DNA of 64,000 nt from Synaphobranchus kaupii (lineage: Eukaryota; Chordata; Actinopteri; Anguilliformes; Synaphobranchidae). Under the pieces are notes generated by a model. The model saw only the letters and a list, made by a program, of their open reading frames with translations. It did no database searches and was not told where the DNA came from. The translations under genes and the position numbers were made by a program. The DNA lies in the NCBI GenBank assembly GCA_029718625.1, contig CM056378.1, positions 62,023,027 through 62,087,026 on the forward strand, in the 5' to 3' direction. Positions 11,079 through 20,661 of the stretch are shown here, in pieces; position 1 is the first letter of the stretch, and every line of letters starts with the position of its first letter.

Positions 11079-12278
11079 TCAGAGAGGGAGGTCTGTGCTG
11101 TTGTGGCGGGTTTTCCGGGAGGTTCCGTCATCTCGAGGCAGGGCCTTTTGCAGGTTGGACATGGCGGCGGTCTTCTTCAGGTCGATAACGGCATAGAACT
11201 CGCTGCGGCGGGCGGATGGGGCAGAGAGCGGGAGCTGGCTGGATTGGGCGGGATCCTGACACGACGGCTCCCCGTCCAGGTCCACCTGTATGTAGTTGAG
11301 CTGGCGCGGCTGAGGCAGGTGCACGTGTTCGCAGGCCCCGCCCCTGCCCGCCCCCTGGTGAAAATCGAAGCTAAAGACCCCGGGCCCACCGGCTCCTCGC
11401 CCCGCTGAGCACTGCTGCCTGTGGGGGGGGCAGGCCGGGTGCCGGGACCCCAGCTGCACCCGTTCTGTGTTGACGTAGTTCCGCATGTCGTCGCCGTCCT
11501 GGTGGTAGCCGTTGGGCGTGCCGGGCCCCTCGGAGAATTCGTACTCGTCGTAGTCCTCCTCCTCATACTCCTCGTCCTCCTCCTGTTCCTCCTCTTCATC
11601 TTCCTCTTCCTCCTCATCATCCTGCTCCGCCTCCTCTCGCTGCAGGGCGCAGTATTCCCACACCGGGGGCAGCGAGGGCAGGTTCTCGTAGTTCAGTAGG
11701 GCCGTCTTGCGGTGGCAGCCCCGCTCGCAGCCATAGGGCTGGGGCAACGGGTGGGGATGTGGCAGGGTGTGGGAGTGGGCGTGGCCTTCCCCCCCACCGC
11801 TGCTGCTGCTGCTGGAGCCGCCCGATTGGGACACGCTCACTGGGCACGCCGGGCTCCGCCCGGCCCCACCCCTCCTCCCACCACCCCGCAGGCCACTGAT
11901 GTTCTCATAGGTGAGGCGGGTGAGCTGGCAGCCGCCCTGGTGCTGGGCAGGGCCCAGGTGGGGCTGGCACTGGGGAAAGTGGTGGTGGTGATGGTGGTGG
12001 TAAGGGTGTGGGTTGTGCAGCTCAGAAGCCCCATCCCCGTGGGTGTGATGGGCACGCCTCTCCCTCTCCAGCTCCAGGAAGCGGCGCTGCACGGGCGTGG
12101 GGCCCAGCATGAACTTGGCCTCCTGGGAGGCCGTCTGGAGGAAAACCTGTGGGTCCTTGTGCTCCTCCAGCGGGCAGCAGTGCATGCTGGGAGCCACGCG
12201 CACCTCTGGCAGGGAGTGGACACAGTGCCGTCCCCGGATCTCCACCTCCACATTGGCTGTGTTCACATAGGTGTGGGC
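11079..12278 (-). CDS. frs3: frs3, last coding exon (C-terminal docking region)
   Basis: FRS3 is a membrane-anchored adaptor that binds FGF and neurotrophin receptors through a PTB domain and, once phosphorylated, recruits Grb2 and SHP2 to drive Ras-MAPK signalling. This exon encodes 399 residues and a stop. It shows all six docking tyrosines expected in the family: four Grb2-type pYxN sites, YVNT (Tyr codon 12267-12269), YENI (11907-11909), YENL (11688-11690) and YVNT (11475-11477); and two SHP2-type sites, YIQV (11292-11294) and YAVI (11193-11195). The end ALPRDDGTSRKTRHNSTDLP is near-invariant in FRS2/FRS3. The ending in Leu and the DLKKTAAMSN stretch favour FRS3 over FRS2. The acceptor is a CT-rich tract with AG at 12279-12280. 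Unusual are a seven-His run, a Ser run and a long Asp/Glu tract (see findings). Confidence 0.95.
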   Translation of the reverse strand, partial: AHTYVNTANVEVEIRGRHCVHSLPEVRVAPSMHCCPLEEHKDPQVFLQTASQEAKFMLGPTPVQRRFLELERERRAHHTHGDGASELHNPHPYHHHHHHHFPQCQPHLGPAQHQGGCQLTRLTYENISGLRGGGRRGGAGRSPACPVSVSQSGGSSSSSSGGGEGHAHSHTLPHPHPLPQPYGCERGCHRKTALLNYENLPSLPPVWEYCALQREEAEQDDEEEEEDEEEEQEEDEEYEEEDYDEYEFSEGPGTPNGYHQDGDDMRNYVNTERVQLGSRHPACPPHRQQCSAGRGAGGPGVFSFDFHQGAGRGGACEHVHLPQPRQLNYIQVDLDGEPSCQDPAQSSQLPLSAPSARRSEFYAVIDLKKTAAMSNLQKALPRDDGTSRKTRHNSTDLPL

Positions 12279-12359
12279 CTGGAGAGAGAGAGAAGGAGAA
12301 AGGGATGGAGGGAGGGAGAGGAACATTTGCCCCAAAAATAGATAGATACATACATACAT

Positions 12360-12407
12360 ATACACACACACACACACACACACAGACACACACACACACA
12401 CACACCA
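12360..12407. repeat. CA microsatellite
   Basis: A (CA)n run with a single gac interruption, in the frs3 intron about 80 bp from the last-exon acceptor. Confidence 0.95.
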
Positions 12408-14331
12408 GCACATGCACACAAGGGCTGTAACGGTATTGACTTTTTGCTTGCCGCATAAATTAGTTCTAACCATTGCGGTTACAGTCATAAAAAAATTTTT
12501 TTTAAACTTGGGGTTACTAGTTTTATTTTTATTTTTTATTTTTACTTAATCTGAACAAAAAAACGTTTTCAACGTAAAAACATGCCTAGTTACTCATGCA
12601 TAGCCTACAAAGCACCGTCTAAAAGTAATTAAAGCTGCAGTGGGCACGATTATTTCACTATAATTTTGGCAAAATTATAAAATTTACTCATTACATTCCA
12701 GCAGCTATCAATAAATCAAGTGTTCTGTGAAAAGATCCAGTTTCTGCGAGTGTCCTGGGCTCTGTATTAGGTTGTCAAAAAAATCACCCCGGTCTTACAA
12801 AAACCAACCAATCAGGGCTAGCTATGTAGCTACCAATCACGGAATAAGAACCCCTCCCTATCTCTGCATGTGCATGGCTTGTTTTTTTCCTTTGCAGGAG
12901 CACTTGGAGCAGACAGAGTTCTCACAATATTGCTGGATGTGTAAACTTGGCTATGGAAAACACAAACAAACTTCCAATTCAGCTTTACCAACAACGGCGT
13001 ATACTGCCAAGTATAGTAAGAAACAGAAGACCCTGGCGGCGAGGAAAGAAGTCGAATGGAAGGTGCCTCACTTAGCTGCTGGTGCTGCTGTGTAAAACAC
13101 AAACAAACTTCCAATTGATAAGTCTTATAACACATAGGCTACTGGGATGGCAGGTATGCCATCTGCCAAGTTACAGCTTGGTAGGGCATGCCCCATACCT
13201 ATAGAGCACCGAGAGTTTGGCACTTTTCAGGGTTTCCTACAGAAATAACCACAAAAACCACAGACTCTCAGCCCTTAAAAACATTAAATTCCGGTACTTC
13301 ACACATCCACACAATAAAGCCCCAAACTTGAGTCTTATCCTATCAATTTTGTCATCACAAATGCTGCTTGCCCAAAAATAATAATTCTCCCCATTTGGAT
13401 AACAACATCTGATCAAAGTAGTCTGGTCAAAAAGTAGCCAATTGCAGGATACACATGTAAAATGAACGCTGCAACACGTAATGCATTTCGCTGACATAAG
13501 GATGTGAATGCGTCATACTTTTGGACATATAAGGAAGTGCACACTTGATGCATGTCACCCAATAGAGTAATGGCTACAATATTTCTCAAAAACAATTGTA
13601 AACATCTTCATCTTTGTTGTGTGTAGAAGATAGCTTGCTTGCTAACTAACAATTGCCAAAAAATACAACTATTGCTTTTACAGCTGTATAATCATTGTAG
13701 GAAGCTTATTTCTATTTTGACATGCATTCTATATAATTTCACATGCAAACCGCACATAATATCGGTTCATGACTTGGATAGCTACATGACTACAAGGTAG
13801 CTGTGTTCTGTGGATGAAGATACCGTTTGCTAGCTTGCAAACTTCAGCTCAGTTCAGTTAAAATTTAAACCAGTTACCTTAACTAACGTTAGTGTATCTA
13901 GCTAGCCAGCACTGCCATATGTGCTAGTGTACGGCTTGGCGGGGCATGCCCCATACCTATACAGCACCGAGAGTTTGGCACTTTTCAGGGTTTCCTACAG
14001 AAGTAACCACAATGACCATAGACTCACAGCCCTTAAAAACATTAACTTCTGTTAGAAGTTCAGATACAACTTCACACATCCACACAATAAAGCCCCAAAC
14101 TTGGGTTATTTTTTGCCGTTTTTCTCCTTCCTCTTCCGCTTCTTCTTATTCTTCTTCTTCCCATTTTCCTGTCAAACTTCCTGCCTCCGTCGCGATGTTA
14201 TCCAATGGGGAGAATTATTATTTGAGGGTATGGTCCGTATACCTGCTCATCAAGCTTATCGTCCAATAAAAACGCTTCATACTAATTTTTTTTAATGTTA
14301 ATATAGCTAATGGCTTCATGCTTTCCAAGAA

Positions 14332-14402
14332 GCTGTTGTGTCTTAGTGGTTAAGACTGCAGTCTCTCACACAGAGGGTTGTGGGTTCGAGCCCAGCAGGG
14401 CA
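14332..14402 (+). other. tRNA-like segment 1 (degenerate)
   Basis: The sequence shows an A-box-like ttagtggttaagactg and a B-box-like gggttcgagccc at tRNA-like spacing. The TψC stem is one base short of standard and the acceptor stem does not close, so it is not a functional tRNA gene. The same segment occurs reversed in copy C at 59551-59625. It may supply a Pol III promoter or be a captured tRNA-derived sequence. Confidence 0.5.
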
Positions 14403-14565
14403 CATGCTTATTTTCCACAGAAACAATGTGCAACTGTTAAGTACTTTTCATTTATTAGACTGTTATTTTCACATTAACACATTAACGTATTTTTATTGCA
14501 AAGGCAAAAGAGGTTTCCAATATTAACTGTTCAATGTTTCACTTGTATTTCACTTGTACTATATC

Positions 14566-14614
14566 ACACCCTCCCCAAACCGGACGCTAGCTCTTGTCTG
14601 GTTGGGGAGGGTGT
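14566..14614. repeat. Hairpin inside composite element copy A
   Basis: Bases from acaccctccccaaac pair with gttggggagggtgt about 30 nt later, with one bulge and one mismatch. The copy C version (59335-59384) is a perfect 20-bp stem with a 10-nt loop. The same fold in both copies shows it belongs to the element. Confidence 0.85.
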
Positions 14615-14894
14615 TACGCTCTGTTCTTGCGGTCATGACTGACTGACTGTGGAACCCGAACCTGAACATACCCTTGCCTCGGCCAACATTTCTTTATTCA
14701 TTAATTTCTTCACTTCAGCTCTGTTCACTTTATCCTTTTCACACATAACACAATGTCACCATAAAATTAACTACTAGGAAAATTAAGAGTTTACGATAAG
14801 AATTGATAATGTAGCCTATTTCACTTGTACTACAGTGAAATGGTGAAAGTCCGACCGACACTGACAAATGGCATATATCATGTGATTATATCCC

Positions 14895-14960
14895 TTTGGT
14901 CTTCTGGTTAGCGTCAAGCCTTAATATTGGGAGAGACGGGGGTTCGTACCTCGCCCGGTT
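14895..14960 (+). other. tRNA-like segment 2 (degenerate)
   Basis: A-box-like tctggttagcgtcaagc and B-box-like gggttcgtacctcgccc are at tRNA-like spacing. It has a reversed relative in copy C at about 57751-57820. It does not fold into a complete cloverleaf by eye, so it is called tRNA-like only. Confidence 0.45.
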
Positions 14961-15773
14961 GATCTTAAAGTGTAATTTCATTTTGGACTCAAACAGTGTG
15001 CACATGTTCTGGTTTTCTCATGCAAGAATATTTTTTTATTGCAAAGGCAAAGACACGTTTACAATATTAACTGTTCACTTGTAGCCTGTTAAACAATTCA
15101 GTCACTGGACACCACGACAGTAATGCAATAGGCTAGCTAACGTTATGGGAACAGGCATCCCATGGCCATTTGTCAAGCAAAGAAAAAAGTTTCAACACAG
15201 AATATCATCTGGTTAACATCGCGTTCTTGCATTAATGTAAAAATGCAATTGGCTACATGTTTTAATCTCACACAAATGCCGACAAAAATATTTGTCTGTA
15301 TGGAGCTACATGACTACAAGGTAGCAGCGGTCTTGTCTGACTCACTGTGGAAGCTGAACGTTCAACGCTCGCCTCGGCCAACATTTCTTTATTATGTCTT
15401 CATTCATTTCTTCACTTCAGCTCTGTTCAGTTTATCCTTTTTACACATAACACAATGTCTCCATAAAATTAACTACTAGGAAAATTAAGAATTTACTATA
15501 ATACATTAAGAATTGACGATAGCCTAGCTACTATAAACAGCAATCCCTTAAGACATCGGATTTATAAACCTCAAATTCCCTAAACATATATGATTCATGG
15601 TTAGTCACTTTAAAAAAAATTACTATAGCTTCCGAACATTGCTCTAGTCTACGGTACTCTGCAGACAATGCATCTTACTGCAAACACTTTCAATTATAAT
15701 TATAATCAGAAGAATAATCTCTGGTAGGCTACTTTCTTAGTTTCTTGCTGGCTAAGATTCCTGGGAAATATGC

Positions 15774-16107
15774 TGTGGTAGGGGGGCGTGGTTTTAGGCG
15801 CTGCCGGCAAGAGAGAGAGTGAACTCGTGTGGTTCGTGGAGCCGGCACAGCTGCCGGAAATCATGCAATTGGTGATTGATGATTGTTTGTTAAATGTGTA
15901 ATTAACCAATTGCTTTGATTGTTCGACAGTGAGCCTGAGGATATAAAAGGAGACGGCTGGGAGTTCGGGGAGAAACGGAACTTGTGTGTGTGTGTGTATG
16001 TCCTGGCGGTTTGTTTTAAAACGCCAGAGAAATAAACGGAGTAAAAGCTCCAAACGAACTGTTGTCTTCCGCCTCTTGAATCGAGGGGTGGCACTCGCCT
16101 TGCCACA
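15774..16107 (+). repeat. 5' LTR of Gmr1-like gypsy element
   Basis: 334 bp, starting TGTGG and ending CCACA. It carries a TATA box (tataaaag, 15942-15949) and a polyadenylation signal (aataaa, 16031-16036). It differs from the 3' LTR (20327-20661) at only a handful of positions, so insertion was recent. The 5-bp target duplication tatgc lies at 15769-15773 and 20662-20666. Confidence 0.95.
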
Positions 16108-16108
16108 G

Positions 16109-16126
16109 TGGTGGCCCGTACGGGGA
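16109..16126 (+). promoter_or_regulatory. Putative primer-binding site
   Basis: The sequence beginning tggtggcccgtac, one base after the LTR, sits where a tRNA 3' end would prime minus-strand DNA synthesis. The tRNA was not identified. Confidence 0.5.
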
Positions 16127-16147
16127 ACATAATTTTCAAGAGGCAGG

Positions 16148-16970
16148 ATGGACCACAGCCAGGAACAGCCAGGACAGTCATCGTCAATAGTAGCGCTGGG
16201 GAAAATGCTGGAGGGTATAGCTGCCATGCAGGAGCGACAGTCGGCTGCTCATACTGAGCAGATGGAAGCCCTGCGTGTGCAGGCTAACCTCCAGACCCAG
16301 GCGCTACTACAGCTGGTGCTTCCGGTGAGCACAGGGGAAGGCAGAGCGTCGCGTCCCCGAAATTTCATATACCGAAGATGACCGCGGACGACGACGCTCA
16401 AGCCTTCCTAGAGGCATTTGAGGTGGCAGCGGTGGCGTGCAGGTGGCCACTAGAGGAGTGGCCAGTACGTCTCCTGCCCCTCCTATCGGGGGAAGCGCAA
16501 AAGACTGCGCATAGCCTGCCGGCAGCCGCTCGGGCGGACTTCGCAAACCTGAAAAAGGCGGTCCTCGACCGGACGGGGTTCAGCCCGGAAGACCACCGAG
16601 TTCCAGGAAACCTCCCTGACGGAAGAGGACCGACCATTCGCCTACGCCCAGCAGCTGACGGACATGGCGAGGCGCTGGCTCCGGCCGGAAATAAGATCAG
16701 CTGCGGGGGTAGTGGAGCAGGTGGTCCTGGAACGATTCATCGCGGGGTTGCCGGCGGATACAGCCAGCTGGCCCACTAACCTGGATAATGCCGTCACCCT
16801 GGCGGAGGACCACCTAGCACAACATCCCCTCGCCCAGCAGCAGAAACCGGAGCCGGCGCCCCGGAAAAAATTGTTTCCCCGGTCTATTCCCCTTCCCGTT
16901 TCCCGGTCCCAAAACCCCTCCTTCCCTCTTGTTAATTTCCCTCATGTTTCTTTCCCTTCTCCCCACTCAG
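16148..16970 (+). pseudogene. gag-like gene of the gypsy element, two frameshifts
   Basis: Starts at ATG 16148, just downstream of the primer site. The first part (MDHSQEQPGQ, then a helical AALRVQ-type region) is in one frame until about 16350. The capsid-like part (DDDAQAFLEAFEVAAVACRW, then PLEEWPVRLLPLLSGEAQ) is in a second frame until about 16600, and then the first frame resumes (PFAYAQQLTDMARRWLRPEI). This segment resembles the gag/SCAN-type capsid region. Two opposite frame shifts therefore break gag. A zinc-knuckle remnant (GHLRRDCP near 17005-17030) lacks its leading cysteines. Confidence 0.75.
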
Positions 16971-19900
16971 GCTCAGTGGCGGTGCATCCGGCCCACAGGG
17001 AGCTCCTCGGCCACCTGCGCCGCGATTGTCCGCTCATGGAGGTGGGGCAGGTGGTCCGTGTTGTCGGCCCGCCCACCTCCGCTCCCGATCTAGACGGGGC
17101 GTACTGCATTCCGGTAAGGGTGCAAGGGAGTGAACACCGGGCGCTGTTGGATTCAGGGGCTAGGCAGACCATGATCCAACAGAGCCTGGTTCGACCAGAG
17201 GCTTTGGTACCGGCACGTTGGGTAACTATTAAGTGTGTGCACGGGGATATACACAAATATTCTATAGTACCAGTGGAAATTCGCATAAAAAATAAAACAC
17301 ATATTTTGGAGGCTGCGGTTAGCTCCCGCCTCTCGCACCCTCTGATTTTGGGCACTGATTGGACAGGATTTAAACTGGTAGCGGAGAAATTGATGGGGGT
17401 GCGATCACGACCGCTAGGGAAATGTGAGGTATGTGCAGTGGACAATGGTGACGCGGGGTCGTCCGACACTGCCGAGGGGGGGGCGGCATCGGGAGAGCCT
17501 CCGGTGGAGACTCCCCAGGTGCCGGTGTTCCGCCCCCTGGAGGATTTCCCACTCGCTCAGTCTCGTGACGATACCCTATGCTTCGCTTTTGACCAGGTGA
17601 TTTATGTTGATAGTCAGCTAGTGCGCCCGGATGCTGCACGATCTCACCCATATTTTGCAATTATTACGGACAGATTGTACAGAGTGAGTCGTGACACTCA
17701 GATAGGTGAGGAAATAACCCAGTTGTTGGTACCTAAAAGCCGCCGGGAAATGGTTTTCCAGGCGGCTCACTACAACCCCATGTCTGGTCATTTGGGATAT
17801 GAAAAAACACTAAACCGGATAATGGCCCGTTTTTACTGGCCGGGCATTTGGGCGGACGTACGTCGGTGGTGTGCGGCCTGTCCAGATTGTCAGCTAGTGA
17901 ATTCCCCGGCTATCCCAAAAGCGCCGTTGCGCCCTCTACCGTTAATTGAGGTCCCTTTTGATAGAGTGGGCATGGACCTCATCGGGCCATTTGACAGGAG
18001 CACCCAGGGTTACCGATTTGTATTAGTTCTGGTGGATTATGCAACCCGGTATCCCGAAGCAGTGCCGTTGCGCAATATCTCGGCCAAGAGTGTTGCGCAG
18101 GCATTGTTTCAGATAATCTCCCGCGTCGGAATCCCGAAAGAGATTCTGACGGATCAAGGCACCTCGTTTATGTCACGCACATTACGCGAACTATATGAAT
18201 TGTTGGGAGTTCAGTCTATTAAAACCAGCGTATACCATCCGCAAACGGATGGGCTCGTTGAGCGTTTTAATAGGACTTTAAAATCGATGATTCGGAAGTT
18301 AGTACACGATGATAGCCGAAATTGGGATAAATGGTTAGTTCCTCTATTGTTCGCAGTGCGAGAGGTTCCCCAGGCCTCCACGGGATTTTCTCCCTTTGAA
18401 TTATTGTTCGGTAGAAAACCACGGGGTATCTTGGACCTAGTTAAAGAAAGCTGGGAGGAGGGTCCAAGTCCCAGTAAAAACGAAATTCAATACGTTATGG
18501 ACCTACGAGCAAAACTCCATACACTGGGTAGATTGTCACGGGAGAATTTGCTCGAGGCTCAGGAACGGCAGCTAAGGCACTACAATAAAGGAACTAAGCT
18601 ACGGCAATTTTCACCGGGAGATAAAGTCCAAGTATTGCTCCCGACGTCCAGCACAAAATTACTCGCCAAGTGGCAAGGACCCTTTGTGGTCACACGACGA
18701 GTAGGGGAAGTCGATTATGAGGTAGAGCGATCTGATAGAGAGGGGGCGAAACAGATTTATCACCTCAACCTATTAAAAGCATGGAAAGAGGTGGTACCAG
18801 TCTCCCTGGTTACGGTCGATCAGGAAAGAGATGAGCTGGGGCCAGAGGTACAAAATTCTACCAATCAAACCTCAACCCTTTCAGATAGCCATCTCTTACC
18901 GAATCAGAGAGCGGATCTTGCCTTGTTGCAAAAGCGGTTTGCGGATGTGTTTTCCCCTCTACCAGGTCGCACTCACCTCATAAACCACCACATTGAGACA
19001 ACCCCGGGCGTGACGGCGCGTTCACGGCCCTATAGACTGCCGGAACATAAAAATAAATTGGTTCAGGCAGAAATAAAGGCAATGCTAGAATTGGGGGTAA
19101 TAGAGGAGTCTAACAGTGCGTGGAATAGTCCCATCGTGCTAGTGGGTAAGCCTGATGGCTCTATTCGGTTCTGTGTAGAATATCGTAAGGAAGTCTCACG
19201 ATTTGATGCCTATCCAATGCCTCGGGTCGACGAGCTCTTGGATCGGCTAGGCACGGCTCGTTTTTTTTCGACACTGGATTTAACCAAGGGCTACTGGCAG
19301 ATTCCCTTGTCTCCTGAGTCCAAGGAAAAAACGTCTTTCTCCGCTCCGGATGGATTATACCAATTCCGGACACTTCCATTTGGGTTATTCAGGGCCCCTG
19401 CCACGTTTCAACGTCTGATGGACAGGGTGCTGCGTCCGCATGCTGCTTTCGCTGCAGCCTATCTGGATGACATCATCATCCACAGCAGCAGCTGGGCTCA
19501 GCATGTGCGGCATGTGGAGGCGGTGCTCGAGTCCCTGAGACAGGCGGGGCTCACGGCTAACCCAAAGAAGTGTGCAATTGGCCGAGCGGAGGTACGGTAT
19601 TTGGGGTACCACTTGGGAAGTGGACAGGTGCGGCCTGTAGTGGATAAAACTGCAGCGATTGCGACCTGTCCCCGACCCAAGACAAAAAAAGAGGTGAGGA
19701 GGTTTTTGGGACTGGCCGGCTACTACAGGAGGTTTATTCCTGCTTACTCAGAGCTGACCAGTCCCTTAACCGACTTGACTCGGAAAGGTGCCTCAGATCC
19801 GGTCCAGTGGACGGAGCTGTGCAGGCAGGCGTTTGAGCGGGTAAAGGAAGCCCTTTGTGGGAAACCGCTCTTGTTCACCCCTAATTTCTCTCTCCCTTTT

Positions 19901-20266
19901 AATTTGCAGACGGACGCATCGGACAGAGGGCTGGGGGCCGTTTTGACTCAGCAGTTGGAGGGGCACGACCGACCAGTGCTGTATATTAGCAGGAAGCTAT
20001 CGCAGCGGGAAGCTAAGTACAGCACGGTCGAGAAAGAATGTCTGGCCATTCGGTGGGCGGTCGGGTCCCTCCGTTATTACCTACTGGGTCGCCCATTCAC
20101 CCTCTGTTCGGACCATGCTCCCCTCCAATGGCTCCACCGCATGAAGGATACTAACGCCCGAATCACTCGTTGGTATCTGGCTTTACAGCCTTTTAATTTC
20201 AAGGTGATTCATAGGCCGGGAGCGCAGATGGTGGTGGCCGAATTTCTCTCTCGCCCGGTGGGGTAG
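16664..20266 (+). CDS. pol: Gmr1-like polyprotein: gag end, protease, integrase, RT, RNase H
   Basis: An open frame of 1200 codons; the true start is in gag, so this ATG is only the first in frame. Domains in order: aspartic protease with LLDSGA (residue ~163); integrase zinc-binding HHCC (about 369-408); integrase core with aspartates 438 and 497 and glutamate 533, exact D35E spacing at the end; a GPF-type integrase C-terminal module near 680; reverse transcriptase from about 780 with catalytic YLDD at 19460-19471 (residue ~933); RNase H with TDASDRGLGA near 1083. Compared with typical gypsy RT, two residues seem missing after FCVEYRK, but catalytic residues are intact. Integrase upstream of RT is the diagnostic oddity. 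Because gag is broken, this copy is probably not autonomous. Confidence 0.92.
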   Translation: MARRWLRPEIRSAAGVVEQVVLERFIAGLPADTASWPTNLDNAVTLAEDHLAQHPLAQQQKPEPAPRKKLFPRSIPLPVSRSQNPSFPLVNFPHVSFPSPHSGSVAVHPAHRELLGHLRRDCPLMEVGQVVRVVGPPTSAPDLDGAYCIPVRVQGSEHRALLDSGARQTMIQQSLVRPEALVPARWVTIKCVHGDIHKYSIVPVEIRIKNKTHILEAAVSSRLSHPLILGTDWTGFKLVAEKLMGVRSRPLGKCEVCAVDNGDAGSSDTAEGGAASGEPPVETPQVPVFRPLEDFPLAQSRDDTLCFAFDQVIYVDSQLVRPDAARSHPYFAIITDRLYRVSRDTQIGEEITQLLVPKSRREMVFQAAHYNPMSGHLGYEKTLNRIMARFYWPGIWADVRRWCAACPDCQLVNSPAIPKAPLRPLPLIEVPFDRVGMDLIGPFDRSTQGYRFVLVLVDYATRYPEAVPLRNISAKSVAQALFQIISRVGIPKEILTDQGTSFMSRTLRELYELLGVQSIKTSVYHPQTDGLVERFNRTLKSMIRKLVHDDSRNWDKWLVPLLFAVREVPQASTGFSPFELLFGRKPRGILDLVKESWEEGPSPSKNEIQYVMDLRAKLHTLGRLSRENLLEAQERQLRHYNKGTKLRQFSPGDKVQVLLPTSSTKLLAKWQGPFVVTRRVGEVDYEVERSDREGAKQIYHLNLLKAWKEVVPVSLVTVDQERDELGPEVQNSTNQTSTLSDSHLLPNQRADLALLQKRFADVFSPLPGRTHLINHHIETTPGVTARSRPYRLPEHKNKLVQAEIKAMLELGVIEESNSAWNSPIVLVGKPDGSIRFCVEYRKEVSRFDAYPMPRVDELLDRLGTARFFSTLDLTKGYWQIPLSPESKEKTSFSAPDGLYQFRTLPFGLFRAPATFQRLMDRVLRPHAAFAAAYLDDIIIHSSSWAQHVRHVEAVLESLRQAGLTANPKKCAIGRAEVRYLGYHLGSGQVRPVVDKTAAIATCPRPKTKKEVRRFLGLAGYYRRFIPAYSELTSPLTDLTRKGASDPVQWTELCRQAFERVKEALCGKPLLFTPNFSLPFNLQTDASDRGLGAVLTQQLEGHDRPVLYISRKLSQREAKYSTVEKECLAIRWAVGSLRYYLLGRPFTLCSDHAPLQWLHRMKDTNARITRWYLALQPFNFKVIHRPGAQMVVAEFLSRPVG

Positions 20267-20326
20267 GGGGGGGGGAGTTGGTCAGCGGCCGGATGGCTTC
20301 CCGGCCTAAGTCGGGCGGTGGGGGTA

Positions 20327-20661
20327 TGTGGTAGGGGGGCGTGGTTTTAGGTGCTGCCGGCAAGAGAGAGAGTGAACTCGTGTGGTTCGTGGAGCCGGCA
20401 CAGCTGCCAGAAATCATGCAATTGGTGATTGATGATTGTTTGTTAAATGTGTAATTAACCAATTGCTTTGATTGTTCGACAGTGAGCCTGAGGATATAAA
20501 AGGAGACGGCTGGGAGTTCGGGGAGAAACGGAACTTGTGTGTGTGTGTGTATGTCCTGGCGTGTTTGTTTTAAAACGCCAGAGAAATAAACGGAGTAAAA
20601 GCTCCAAACGAACTGTTGTCTTCCGCCTCTTGAATCGAGGGGTGGCACTCGCCTTGCCACA
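20327..20661 (+). repeat. 3' LTR of Gmr1-like gypsy element
   Basis: 335 bp, the same TG...CA ends as the 5' LTR with only a few substitutions and a 1-bp length difference. It is followed by tatgc, the duplicated target. Confidence 0.95.

Larger units (their letters stand above)
13143..15773. mobile_element. Composite inverted-repeat element, copy A, outer arm (first part)
   Basis: It starts with tgggatggcaggtatgcc and is matched by copy B from 35390 and, in reverse complement, by copy C up to 60053. The terminal ~190 bp occur twice in this copy (13143-13330 and 13925-14100). The arm carries a pyrimidine (TTC) tract near 14125-14165, a tRNA-like segment (14332-14402), a hairpin (14566-14614) and a second tRNA-like segment (14895-14960). 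No transposase is seen. It is interrupted at 15773 by the gypsy element and resumes at 20662. Confidence 0.75.
15774..20661 (+). mobile_element. Gmr1-like Ty3/gypsy LTR retrotransposon, near full length
   Basis: 4888 bp from LTR to LTR with a 5-bp target duplication. The coding order is gag, protease, integrase, reverse transcriptase, RNase H. Integrase before reverse transcriptase is the hallmark of Gmr1-type elements first described from Atlantic cod and is unlike ordinary gypsy elements. pol is one long open frame but gag is broken by two frameshifts. The element lies in the frs3 intron, antisense to the gene, inside composite element copy A. A G-rich polypurine-type tract precedes the 3' LTR. 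Confidence 0.92.

Noticed and set aside
11712..12341. Long plus-strand open frame opposite the frs3 exon
   Set aside because: It is the antisense of a GC-rich, repeat-coding exon whose minus strand clearly encodes FRS3; the product is low-complexity with no family resemblance.
14332..14402. Functional tRNA gene
   Set aside because: A- and B-box-like words are present, but the TψC arm is one base short and the acceptor stem does not close; it lies in a repeated element.
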